Part shown: one piece after another, positions 1 through 9,952 of the stretch
Layout: every line of letters starts with the position of its first letter
Numbering within the stretch: the first letter of the stretch is position 1
Source: DAOUFU01 sp034429275
Lineage (GTDB): Bacteria; Chloroflexota; Anaerolineae; Aggregatilineales; Aggregatilineaceae
Direction of reading: 5' to 3'
Length of the DNA: 12,685 bases
Assembly (NCBI GenBank): GCA_034429275.1
Contig: DAOUFU010000021.1
Span: forward strand, 1 to 12,685
Program-made: the position numbers and the translations under genes
The notes under the pieces: generated by a model
What the model saw: only the letters and a program-made list of their open reading frames with translations
The model's database searches: none
What the model was told of the DNA's origin: nothing

Positions 1-42
1 CACCCCAAACCTCGCCGCTCCCTGCGGGTTCGGCTCGGTTTT

Positions 43-74
43 GCCCCTCTCCAAAAAAAGTTTTGGAGAGGGGC
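43..74. repeat. Perfect 14-bp inverted repeat (hairpin) downstream of gyrA
   Basis: Positions 43-56 and 61-74 are exact reverse complements (arm GCCCCTCTCCAAAA) around a 4-nt loop. It lies about 145 bp beyond the gyrA stop, in a gene-free stretch (1-217). Neither strand has a U-run directly after the stem: on the minus strand, the direction of gyrA transcription, AAAACC follows. It is therefore not a textbook intrinsic terminator, though it could still stop transcription or protect a 3' end. Arms of this C/T-rich and A-rich type look like a dispersed palindromic element; only one copy is present here, so that is inference. Confidence 0.65.
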
Positions 75-217
75 GGCGCGGCCCGTTCCTGGCCGTGCGG
101 GGTGAGGCCAGATCGCCCGTCCAGCGCTTGCCCGGTTTGTCAAATGGTTGCCTGTCAACTTCTGCTCACACCCGGGTCCACCCGCGCCCTGCCGACGCCC
201 GTACCACAGATGCCTGC

Positions 218-2779
<2,562 letters not shown>

Positions 2780-2844
2780 ACGCCCATCCCTCGTCCTGGT
2801 CGATCAGCCCTCAGCCCTTCGCGAGAGCCGTCCTGGTCTCCGCT

Positions 2845-2871
2845 GGCCGCCTCTGGCATCCGCTGGCGGCC
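2845..2871 (-). other. 5'-UTR stem-loop of gyrA mRNA
   Basis: GGCCGCC (2845-2851) pairs with GGCGGCC (2865-2871), a 7-bp GC-only stem with a 13-nt loop. It begins only about 4 nt inside the transcript predicted from the promoter at 2882-2910. A direct repeat TCCGCTGGC at 2839-2847 and 2859-2867 overlaps it. A stem at the very 5' end may protect the mRNA from 5'-end-dependent decay, or the site could bind a regulator of gyrA; both are inference. Confidence 0.45.
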
Positions 2872-2881
2872 AAACGGTTGT

Positions 2882-2910
2882 AGTGTAGAGAATACGCTGT
2901 GCCCTGTCAA
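2882..2910 (-). promoter_or_regulatory. Predicted sigma70-type promoter of gyrA
   Basis: On the minus strand a perfect -35 TTGACA (2905-2910) is followed by a 17-bp spacer and -10 TACACT (2882-2887, 4 of 6 consensus bases). The predicted start of transcription is near 2875, giving a 5' UTR of about 95 nt before the gyrA ATG. No other convincing minus-strand promoter lies closer to the gene. Confidence 0.75.
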
Positions 2911-3016
2911 CGGACAAGTCGCACCTCTGCACAAAAAACGCCCTCGCATCAGAACGCATGTTCCATTGTATTGTACTCGCTTTTTCACATCCACGCCACC
3001 CTTTTCCCCGCGAACA

Positions 3017-3025
3017 TGCTACAAT
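3017..3025 (+). promoter_or_regulatory. Extended -10 promoter of the glycosidase lipoprotein gene, predicted leaderless
   Basis: TGCTACAAT is an extended -10 element (TGn followed by TACAAT). It ends only 7 nt before ATG 3033, so transcription would start at or next to the start codon. There is no purine-rich Shine-Dalgarno before that ATG, which fits a leaderless mRNA. No good -35 sits 16-18 bp upstream, as is common with extended -10 promoters. Confidence 0.5.
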
Positions 3026-3032
3026 CATCCCC

Positions 3033-4685
3033 ATGAAACCATACCGTTCCCTTCTGTTCACGATATTGGTCCTGATCCTCCCCGGCCTGGTGATACTCGC
3101 CGCTTGCGGCAAGGATCAGGAGCCGCAGCCCTCTGCCGCCATCACCGGCGCACCGGTTACCCTGCCGTCCCCGGCGTCGCCGACAGTGCTGCCTGCGGTG
3201 TCGCCGTCGGCGCTCCCGCCCACAAATACGGTAAGCGCGCCTTTTGGGGCCGTCATTGGGGCAGCCACTCCGCCAGGCGCGGTGTCTACGGCAACGCCGT
3301 CGATACCGGCAACGCCGTTGGTGGTACCAACGCAGCCAACCATCGTTCCGGGCGCGCCCTTTGGCCCGGTCGTCGGCTCCGACTACACCCTGCCGCCCAC
3401 CGAGACTCGCCTGCCGCCCGCGCTGCCCACTGCTGCCCCGGTTACTGTTCCGGCCACCCCGGCACCTTCAGGGGCGTTTGGCGCGCTGGTTGGCCCTGGC
3501 TACAATCTGCCACCCACCGAGACTCGCCTGCCGCCCTCGCCTGCGCCCACCACCGCCCCGACGGCTGGCCCCAGCCCGACCCCCTACCCCGGCCTCGATC
3601 CCAACCTGGTCGGCGTGCAGATTCATGCCAACATCAGCGCCGAGGACTTCCAGCGCGTGCTGGGCCATGCTCACGATCTCAACGTGACATGGATCAAGAT
3701 TCAGTTCAACTGGTCGCTGCTGGAATTCGCGCCAGGCGTTTTCACCGAGCTGTTCTACGGGATGCGGCGCTACGTCCAGCAGGCACACGACGATGGCTTC
3801 AAAGTCATGGTCAGCGTCGCCAAAGCGCCCGGCTGGGCGCGTACGCCTGGCCCTGATGGCGAACTGCGCGAGCGCGGCCCGCCTGATGATCCCAAACTCC
3901 TGGCCGATTTTCTCTCGCGCCTGCTGGTGATGTTCGGCATGGATTCCTCCGGGCAGCCGTTCATCAGCGCCATCGAGGTGTGGAACGAGCCGAACCTTGA
4001 GCGCGAGTGGTACGGTCACCCGCTGACCGGCGAAGACTACATGCGCTATTTCCGCCCGGCCTATGACGCCATTCGCGCCTGGTCGCCCGCCATCACCATC
4101 ATCACCGCCGCGCCTGCTCCCACCGGCAACTCGGTTCACTCCACCGATGACCGCGCCTGGCTTCAGCAGTTGTACAATGCCGGGCTGGCTTCCTATGGGG
4201 CCGATGTACAGGTCGGCATCCACCCCTACGGTTGGGCCAACGCGCCCGATGCCACCTGCTGTGCCTCCCCGTCCCGCGGCTGGGATGACCGTCCCCAGTT
4301 CTTTTTCCTGAATACCATCGAAGACTACCGTCGGATCATGGTCGCCAATGGGCACGGCGCATCTCATCTCTGGACCACCGAGTTCGGCTGGCCCACCTTC
4401 GACGGACTCACGCCCGCCAGCGGCGGCCCAACCCCTCCCCCGCCCAGCGATGAGAGCTATTTCGGTTTCATCACGCAGTGGCAGCAGGCCGATTTCACCC
4501 TGCGTGCCTTTGCCCTCGCCCAGCAACGCGACTACATGGGGCCGATGATCCTCTGGAACCTGAATTTCTCGACCGTGCCCACTGCCATCGAAAACGGCGA
4601 CAAAAAGGCCGGCTACAGCCTGCTCACTGGTCAGTGGCAGCCGCGCCCGGTCTATCAGTCGCTCAAGCAGGCCCTCACCTACTAA
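3033..4685 (+). CDS. Secreted lipoprotein with a clan GH-A glycoside hydrolase-like domain
   Basis: Predicted surface-anchored glycosidase of 550 residues; the substrate cannot be assigned. Residues 1-25 are a lipoprotein signal peptide: basic start, hydrophobic core, and lipobox LAAC with Cys25 as the lipidated residue. Residues 26-185 are a Pro/Thr/Ala-rich linker containing three copies of a 39-residue unit. From about 190 the sequence reads as a (beta/alpha)8 barrel. WNEP with Glu319 fits the Asn-Glu acid/base motif of clan GH-A (families such as GH5 and GH39), and Glu450 in WTTEFGW fits the nucleophile. HPYGW at 397-401 is a plausible active-site strand. An in-frame ATG at 2958 would add 25 residues ahead of the signal peptide, so ATG 3033 is preferred. 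It diverges from gyrA and converges on rpoC with a shared terminator. The exact family is uncertain. Confidence 0.85.
   Translation: MKPYRSLLFTILVLILPGLVILAACGKDQEPQPSAAITGAPVTLPSPASPTVLPAVSPSALPPTNTVSAPFGAVIGAATPPGAVSTATPSIPATPLVVPTQPTIVPGAPFGPVVGSDYTLPPTETRLPPALPTAAPVTVPATPAPSGAFGALVGPGYNLPPTETRLPPSPAPTTAPTAGPSPTPYPGLDPNLVGVQIHANISAEDFQRVLGHAHDLNVTWIKIQFNWSLLEFAPGVFTELFYGMRRYVQQAHDDGFKVMVSVAKAPGWARTPGPDGELRERGPPDDPKLLADFLSRLLVMFGMDSSGQPFISAIEVWNEPNLEREWYGHPLTGEDYMRYFRPAYDAIRAWSPAITIITAAPAPTGNSVHSTDDRAWLQQLYNAGLASYGADVQVGIHPYGWANAPDATCCASPSRGWDDRPQFFFLNTIEDYRRIMVANGHGASHLWTTEFGWPTFDGLTPASGGPTPPPPSDESYFGFITQWQQADFTLRAFALAQQRDYMGPMILWNLNFSTVPTAIENGDKKAGYSLLTGQWQPRPVYQSLKQALTY
3237..3542 (+). 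repeat. 39-residue (117-bp) tandem repeats encoding the lipoprotein linker
   Basis: Three in-frame copies of a unit beginning (A/P)xFGxx(V/I)G occur with Phe at residues 71, 110 and 149, a spacing of exactly 39 residues both times. Copies 2 and 3 also share LPPTETRLPP at residues 120-129 and 159-168. The matching DNA at 3390-3419 and 3507-3536 differs by one base in 30. Copy 1 has lost the LPPTETRLPP part. The near-identity of copies 2 and 3 points to recent duplication or homogenisation within the gene. Confidence 0.8.
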
Positions 4686-4690
4686 CACAA

Positions 4691-4720
4691 ACGGGCGAGT
4701 GCCTTTCGACACTCGCCCGT
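4691..4720. terminator. Bidirectional terminator between convergent lipoprotein gene and rpoC
   Basis: An 11-bp perfect stem (ACGGGCGAGTG at 4691-4701 with its complement at 4710-4720) has an 8-nt loop. On the plus strand CTTGTT follows, and on the minus strand TTGTGTT follows. It lies 5 nt after the lipoprotein stop and 40 nt after the rpoC stop. The U-tracts are short and imperfect, but position and symmetry fit a terminator serving both genes. Confidence 0.75.
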
Positions 4721-4760
4721 CTTGTTCGCCCTTCGAGCAGTCAGCCTTTAACCGCCGTCC

Positions 4761-7700
4761 TTACTCGTCCAGGACGTCCATATCTTCTTCGGCCTCGGCT
4801 TCTTCTTCCAGCGACGACACATCCTCGCCTTCGTCATCTTCGATGCCGACCAGGTCGTCTTCCTCTTCCTCGTCGTCCACGTCGTCATCGTCTTCTTCGT
4901 CGAGGTCGTCCTCATATTCCTCGTCTTCGCTCATGCGCGGGGCCACGCCAAGCTCTTCGACTTCGCTTTCCAGCAGATCGTCCTCGTCGTCGTCCTCATC
5001 ATCCACCGAGATGCCGTGCAGCAGCACCTTCTTCTCAAGCTCGTCGTTGACCACCGCCAGTTCGCGATCCTGGTAGGTGTGGAAGCCCGTCCCCGCCGGA
5101 ATCAGCTTGCCGATGATGACGTTTTCCTTCAGGCCGAACAACTTGTCCATCTTGCCTTCGATGGCCGCGCCCGCCAGCACCTTGATCGTGTGCTGGAAGC
5201 TCGACGCCGACAGGAAGCTGTCCGTCGTCAGCGCCGCTTTCGTCACGCCCAGCAACACCGGGATTGCGGCTGCCGGCTCGCGGCCCTGGGCGATCAGGCG
5301 CTCGTTCATGTCCAGCAGCACCAGCTTGTCGATCAACTCACCCGGCAGCAGGTCGCTGTCGCCGCTGCGCGTGATCTGCACTTTGCTCATCATCTTGCGG
5401 ATGACCACCTCGAAGTGTTTGTCCGCAATGTTCACGCCCTGGTTACGGTAGACCTTCTGCACTTCGGTCAGCAGGTAATGCTGGGCCGCGTCCATCCCCA
5501 GGATTCGCAGGATACGGTGCGGGTTCTTCGAGCCTTCGGTCAGTTGCTGCCCGGCGCGGACCTGCATCCCATCGTGCACATCCTCAAACAGGCGGGCATT
5601 CTGCGGAATCTCGTAGTCGCGCACATCCTCGACTTCCGACCGCACATAGAGCTTGTCGCCCTCGATGTACACTTCACCAACCAGTTCGGCCACAATCTCG
5701 TCGCCGCCGTCGGCACGTTCGGCCAGCACGTCACCCTTCTTCACCGTCTCGCCATCGGGGATCAGCACTCGCCACCCTTCCGGCAGATCGTGTTCTTCGT
5801 TGCGCACTTCGCTGTTGATCACCCGCGCGATGCGCACCCCATCCTTACGGGTCAGGCGCAGCACCCCGCCGATATCGACCACGACCGCTTCGCCCTTCGG
5901 CTTCTTGCGCGCCTCGAACAATTCCTCTACGCGCGGCAGACCGCTCGTGATGTCGCCCGCCTTGGCCGCCACACCACCCGTGTGGAACGTCCGCAGCGTG
6001 AGCTGCGTGCCCGGCTCACCAATGGACTGCGCGGCCACGATGCCAACCGCCGTGCCGATCTTCACCAGGTCACCGCGTCCCAGGTCGCGCCCGTAGCAGT
6101 ACGCACACACGCCGTGAACCAGCGAGCACGTCATCGGGCTGCGCACCATCACATATTCCACCTTCGCGCGCTCAAGTGCTTCGGCCACGTCCTCATCGAT
6201 CATCTGGTTCCGCGCGACGATCAGTTCGCCCGTCTGCGGATCATAGGTATTGTGCGAGGCCAGCCGCCCTACAACGCGTTCGGTCAGCGTCTGCCCCGCC
6301 ACGTCCACTTCGGGCAGCGGCACACCGCGCGCATCCTGGTTATTCGGGTGCGCCGGGTTGGGAATGCGGATGCCCTGGTGCGTGCCGCAGTCGTCACGGT
6401 TGACGATCATATCCTGCGCCACATCCACCAGCCGGCGAGTCATATAACCGGCGTCCGCCGTACGCAGCGCCGTATCCGCCAGGCCCTTGCGCGCGCCGTG
6501 AGTCGAGATGAAGTATTCCAGCGCCGTCAGCCCCATACGGAAGTGACTCTTGATCGGCAGGTCGATGATGCGCCCCGACGGGTCGGCCATCAGGCCGCGC
6601 ATCCCCGCCAGCTGCGTGATTGGGCCAAAGCCACCTTTCGTCGAGCCGGAAAGCGCCATCACCGCGATCGGGCCAAATGGGTCCAGCGTATCGCTGATGA
6701 CGTCCTTCAGGTCCGATTTCGCCTTGTTCCAGCTGTCGATCGTAATCTGGTAGCGCTCCTCTTCCGTGAGCAGGCCGCGCCGGAAGTCGCGCTGCGCCGT
6801 CTCGACGGTATGCGTCGCCTCTTCCAGGATCGTCTCGCGCTCCTGCGGAACCGTCAGGTCCGAGACGGCGATGGTGGTGCCGGATACCGTCGCATAGTGG
6901 AAGCCCAGGTTCTTGATGGTATCCACCACTTCGGTTGTCATCTCCGGCCCAAATCGCTGGTAGATCTTCGCCACCAGGTTTTGCAGGCTGCGCTTGCCAA
7001 AGGTATCCTGCACAAACCGAATCTCGTCCGGCAGGATGCGGTTGAAGATCGCCCGCCCCACCGTGGTGATCTCCGGCTGCTTGGGCGGCTGGCGGTTAGG
7101 GTCGTCGTAGTAGTTGCCCAACAGGATCGGCGTGTGCAGGTTGACCTCGCCGATCCCATACAGGTACTCGACCTCGTCCATGTCCGCCACAATGCGCCGT
7201 TCGGCCAGGTTGGCAATCGCCACCGGCAGATCGGGGCGCTTCTTGAGCGCCTGCATCATGTCATAGGCATTATACACAACCGCATCGAACCGCCCATCGA
7301 GCAGGCCGTCCATCAGCTGGTCGAACGCCCGGTATTTTTTGCCGTCGTCCAGCACCTCATCGCGGACCACAGTCACCGTGTTGTTGCGATCCAGGTCGTG
7401 CACTTCGACCTGCCGCATCCCCGACGAGTTGAACACCACGCCGATCTTGTACTGGCCCTGGAACAGCGCGTCCCACGTGCGGAACTCTTCGACACGCTCG
7501 TTCAAGCACACGATCTCGGCGGTTGGGTCCATGGTTAGGTAGTAGTTGCCCAGCACCATGTCCTTCGACGGCCCCACGATCGGCGATCCATCCGCCGGTT
7601 TGAGCAGGTTGCGCGTGCTCAACATCAGTTCGCGAGCTTCCTGAACGGCTTTGTCGCTCAGCGGCACATGCACGGCCATCTGGTCGCCGTCGAAGTCCGC

Positions 7701-9575
7701 GTTGAAGGCCGCGCACACCAGCGGGTGAATCTGGATGGCCTTGCCCTCGACCAGCTGCGGCTCAAACGCCTGGATGCCCAGGCGGTGCAGCGTCGGCGCA
7801 CGGTTGAGCAGCACAGGCCGCTCCTGGATCACCTCTTCCAGCACTTCCCACACTTCAGGCCGCTCGCGCTCGATGATGCGCTTGGCACCCTTCACGTTGC
7901 TGGCATAGCTGTATTGAACCAGCCGGCTGATCACAAACGGGCGATACAGTTCCAGCGCCATGATCTTCGGCAGGCCGCACTGGTGCAGCTTCAGCTTGGG
8001 GCCGATCCCGATCACCGAGCGGCCCGAATAGTCCACGCGCTTACCCAGCAGATTACGGCGGAAGCGGCCTTTCTTCCCCTTGAGCATGTCGCTCAAAGAT
8101 TTCAGTTCGCGGCGGCCCCGGCGGCTGAGCGCCTTCCCACGCTGGCTGTTGTCGATCAGGCTGTCCACCGCTTCCTGAAGCATACGCTTCTCGTTACGCA
8201 CGATCACATCGGGCGCGCCGAGTTCAAGCAGCCGCTTCAGGCGGTTGTTGCGGTTGATCACGCGGCGGTACAGGTCGGTCAGGTCCGCGGTCGCGAAGCG
8301 CCCGCCGTCCAGCTGCACCATCGGGCGCAGATCGGGCGGGATCACCGGCAGCACCGTCAGGATCATCCATTCGGGCCGGTTATTGCTTTTGATCAGGCTC
8401 TCGACCACGCGCAGCCGCTTGGTAGCCTTCTTGCGGCGCTGCTTGCTGCGCGTCGTGCGCACCTCGACCCACAGCTCGTTAGCGAGCTTTTCCAATTCCA
8501 TGTGCTTCAAGATCTCCAGGAACGCTTCCGCGCCCATGTTCGCCTTGAAGACCTGGCCATATTTCTGCTTCAATTCGCGGTAGCGCGGTTCGCCCAGGAA
8601 CTGTAGTTCCTGCAGGCTCATCAGTTCTTCGCGCGCCTCGCCATACAGCGCGTGCAGCCGCGCCAGCTTGCGATCCAGCTGCGACTGGATGTCCTGGAGT
8701 TCGTCCGCCGTGTCGCTGGTGCGCTCGTCAACGCGCGCTTCCAGCCGGTCCAGCTCGATCCGGCGGCGCTGTTCCACCTCCGCCACGATCTCGTTCAGCC
8801 GCTCTTTGGCGGCTTCCTGCACCAGTTCGATGAGTTCATATTCCACCGGGTCGCCAGCCTGGGCGATCAGCTTGTTGGCCGCGTCGAAGAACATATCGGC
8901 CTTCAGCTCTTTGCCCAACTGCGCCTCGATGCGCTCTTGCAGCATCTGCGCCTCGGCCATCACCGCTTCCGAAAGCTCGTCCTGCTCAGCATCAAACCGG
9001 CGGTTGATCAGGTCGATATCGCTCTGCAGCCCGCCCAGGTCGGCCTCGTGCTCGGTGCGGATGGCGTCCTGCTGGTCCGCCAGTTCGGTACGAATCATCT
9101 CCGACTGTCGCGCCAGGTCTTCTTCCAGCCGCTTGAGCGCCTTCTGCCGGGCGTCCTCGTCTACATGCGTGATGACATACTGGGCGAAATACAGCACGCG
9201 GTCCAGGTTGCGGCGGCTCACATCCAGCAAGATGCCCAGGTAGCTCGGCACACGTCGGGTATACCACACATGCGCTACCGGCGCGGCAAGCTCGATATGC
9301 CCCAACCGCTCGCGCCGCACCGAAGAGCGCGTGACCTCCACGCCGCACTTATCGCACACGATCCCGCGATAGCGCACGTTTTTATACTTGCCGCAGTAGC
9401 ACTGGTAATCTTTGGTCGGCCCGAAGATTGCCTCACAGAACAGCCCGTCTTTTTCCGGGCGAAGGCGGCGGTAGTTGATAGTTTCCGGTTTGGTGACCTC
9501 GCCATACGACCACGACCGGATTTGCTCTGGCGAAGCCAGGCTAATTCGCAATGCGCTGAAGTCTTTCGCCTCCAA
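4761..9575 (-). CDS. rpoC: DNA-directed RNA polymerase subunit beta'
   Basis: Largest catalytic subunit of RNA polymerase, 1604 residues (E. coli has about 1400). Visible in order: N-terminal zinc site with Cys59, Cys61, Cys74 and Cys77; a Glu/Arg/Lys-rich coiled-coil insertion at about 138-325; the clamp and double-psi barrel with NADFDGD at 625-631 (Mg-binding Asp627, Asp629, Asp631); the bridge helix with an unusual entry SGSTKGGFGPITQLAG (976-991); the second zinc site with Cys1063, Cys1150, Cys1157 and Cys1160; and the trigger loop at about 1176-1205 without the large insertion of E. coli. After the conserved end (GLKENVIIGKLIPAGTG) comes an extreme acidic tail, about 1524-1604. The start codon is TTG at 9575, in frame with the conserved N-terminus and 7 nt after a perfect AGGAGG. 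rpoB is not upstream, unlike the usual rpoBC order. Transcription probably starts near 9958. Confidence 0.97.
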   Translation of the reverse strand: MEAKDFSALRISLASPEQIRSWSYGEVTKPETINYRRLRPEKDGLFCEAIFGPTKDYQCYCGKYKNVRYRGIVCDKCGVEVTRSSVRRERLGHIELAAPVAHVWYTRRVPSYLGILLDVSRRNLDRVLYFAQYVITHVDEDARQKALKRLEEDLARQSEMIRTELADQQDAIRTEHEADLGGLQSDIDLINRRFDAEQDELSEAVMAEAQMLQERIEAQLGKELKADMFFDAANKLIAQAGDPVEYELIELVQEAAKERLNEIVAEVEQRRRIELDRLEARVDERTSDTADELQDIQSQLDRKLARLHALYGEAREELMSLQELQFLGEPRYRELKQKYGQVFKANMGAEAFLEILKHMELEKLANELWVEVRTTRSKQRRKKATKRLRVVESLIKSNNRPEWMILTVLPVIPPDLRPMVQLDGGRFATADLTDLYRRVINRNNRLKRLLELGAPDVIVRNEKRMLQEAVDSLIDNSQRGKALSRRGRRELKSLSDMLKGKKGRFRRNLLGKRVDYSGRSVIGIGPKLKLHQCGLPKIMALELYRPFVISRLVQYSYASNVKGAKRIIERERPEVWEVLEEVIQERPVLLNRAPTLHRLGIQAFEPQLVEGKAIQIHPLVCAAFNADFDGDQMAVHVPLSDKAVQEARELMLSTRNLLKPADGSPIVGPSKDMVLGNYYLTMDPTAEIVCLNERVEEFRTWDALFQGQYKIGVVFNSSGMRQVEVHDLDRNNTVTVVRDEVLDDGKKYRAFDQLMDGLLDGRFDAVVYNAYDMMQALKKRPDLPVAIANLAERRIVADMDEVEYLYGIGEVNLHTPILLGNYYDDPNRQPPKQPEITTVGRAIFNRILPDEIRFVQDTFGKRSLQNLVAKIYQRFGPEMTTEVVDTIKNLGFHYATVSGTTIAVSDLTVPQERETILEEATHTVETAQRDFRRGLLTEEERYQITIDSWNKAKSDLKDVISDTLDPFGPIAVMALSGSTKGGFGPITQLAGMRGLMADPSGRIIDLPIKSHFRMGLTALEYFISTHGARKGLADTALRTADAGYMTRRLVDVAQDMIVNRDDCGTHQGIRIPNPAHPNNQDARGVPLPEVDVAGQTLTERVVGRLASHNTYDPQTGELIVARNQMIDEDVAEALERAKVEYVMVRSPMTCSLVHGVCAYCYGRDLGRGDLVKIGTAVGIVAAQSIGEPGTQLTLRTFHTGGVAAKAGDITSGLPRVEELFEARKKPKGEAVVVDIGGVLRLTRKDGVRIARVINSEVRNEEHDLPEGWRVLIPDGETVKKGDVLAERADGGDEIVAELVGEVYIEGDKLYVRSEVEDVRDYEIPQNARLFEDVHDGMQVRAGQQLTEGSKNPHRILRILGMDAAQHYLLTEVQKVYRNQGVNIADKHFEVVIRKMMSKVQITRSGDSDLLPGELIDKLVLLDMNERLIAQGREPAAAIPVLLGVTKAALTTDSFLSASSFQHTIKVLAGAAIEGKMDKLFGLKENVIIGKLIPAGTGFHTYQDRELAVVNDELEKKVLLHGISVDDEDDDEDDLLESEVEELGVAPRMSEDEEYEDDLDEEDDDDVDDEEEEDDLVGIEDDEGEDVSSLEEEAEAEEDMDVLDE

Positions 9576-9582
9576 GACGCGC

Positions 9583-9588
9583 CCTCCT
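9583..9588 (-). promoter_or_regulatory. Strong Shine-Dalgarno fixing the TTG start of rpoC
   Basis: On the minus strand AGGAGG is followed by a 7-nt spacer and then TTG (9575-9573). No ATG or GTG in this frame gives a better start near the conserved N-terminus, so translation most likely begins at TTG. The strong ribosome site may offset the weak start codon. Confidence 0.8.
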
Positions 9589-9716
9589 CTGCCTTTGGGT
9601 CCTGCTCTCCGACTGGATATAAACTGGCCTGCTCACTGCTGCAGCCGGCAGTGTGCCCGGTCTACCGACTCGTATCGACTCCTCGACCCTGGCACATATC
9701 CGACTGCCCGACATAC

Positions 9717-9748
9717 AAAAATCGCGCATGAAACCCCTGTTTCTGCGC
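9717..9748 (-). terminator. Intrinsic-terminator structure inside the rpoC leader (possible attenuator)
   Basis: Read on the minus strand, GCGCA-GAAAC (9748-9739) pairs with GTTTC-A-TGCGC (9734-9724): a 10-bp stem with one bulged A and the loop AGGG. GATTTTTGT follows at once (five T at 9721-9717). This is a good Rho-independent terminator shape about 210-240 nt after the predicted transcription start and about 140 nt before the rpoC start codon. It could end a separate small RNA or attenuate rpoC. A copy of GCGCTT near the leader 5' end (9919-9924) could pair with AAGCGC (9745-9750) overlapping the stem, a short candidate antiterminator contact. Confidence 0.5.
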
Positions 9749-9850
9749 TTGTTGGTTTGCCTTATCGCTTGAGGGAATGTTCCCGTTTCGCCAACACACC
9801 TGCGCGCTGACCCCGCCACACTGCTTCGCAGCTTCGCCGTGTTTTCCCAT

Positions 9851-9875
9851 GTTTGCCGTCGTTTTGGCAGCAAAC
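9851..9875 (-). other. Hairpin in the rpoC leader
   Basis: GTTTGC at one end pairs with GCAAAC at the other, and the stem continues with a G-T wobble and one more GC pair, making 8 bp around a 9-nt A-rich loop. It lies midway between the 5'-terminal stem and the terminator structure. No U-run follows, so it is an RNA structural element rather than a terminator. Confidence 0.4.
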
Positions 9876-9909
9876 CCGCCCGGCCTCACGCCCGCAGAAC
9901 GGATCGGAC

Positions 9910-9952
9910 GTATGCTTAAGCGCTTCATGGCGCTCGCTCTGGCGCAGCATAC
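9910..9952 (-). other. 5'-terminal stem-loop of the rpoC leader
   Basis: GTATGCT (9910-9916) pairs with AGCATAC (9946-9952). After a 3-nt bulge (9917-9919), GCGC (9920-9923) pairs with GCGC (9942-9945), giving 11 bp in all with an 18-nt loop. The structure begins about 6 nt after the predicted transcription start, much as in the gyrA mRNA. Confidence 0.5.

Noticed and set aside
120..175. Two TTGACA hexamers on the minus strand after gyrA, 15 bp apart start to start
   Set aside because: Neither has a -10-like hexamer 16-18 bp downstream, so no promoter is called.
2958..3032. Earlier in-frame ATG for the lipoprotein
   Set aside because: It would put 25 residues before a complete lipoprotein signal peptide and would lie upstream of the predicted -10 element.
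3468..4712. 414-codon minus-strand frame opposite the glycosidase lipoprotein
   Set aside because: It is antisense to a gene with a signal peptide, lipobox and catalytic motifs; it also runs through the terminator stem and has no recognisable family.
5016..7538. 840-codon plus-strand open frame opposite rpoC
   Set aside because: It lies wholly antisense to the conserved rpoC core; long antisense frames are expected in high-GC genes, and its translation is His/Arg/Gln-rich with no recognisable domain.
9762..9950. 62-codon frame starting at ATG near the 5' end of the rpoC leader
   Set aside because: It has no ribosome site and no recognisable protein, and its start lies inside a stable 5' stem. 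A regulatory leader peptide is not excluded, but nothing supports it.
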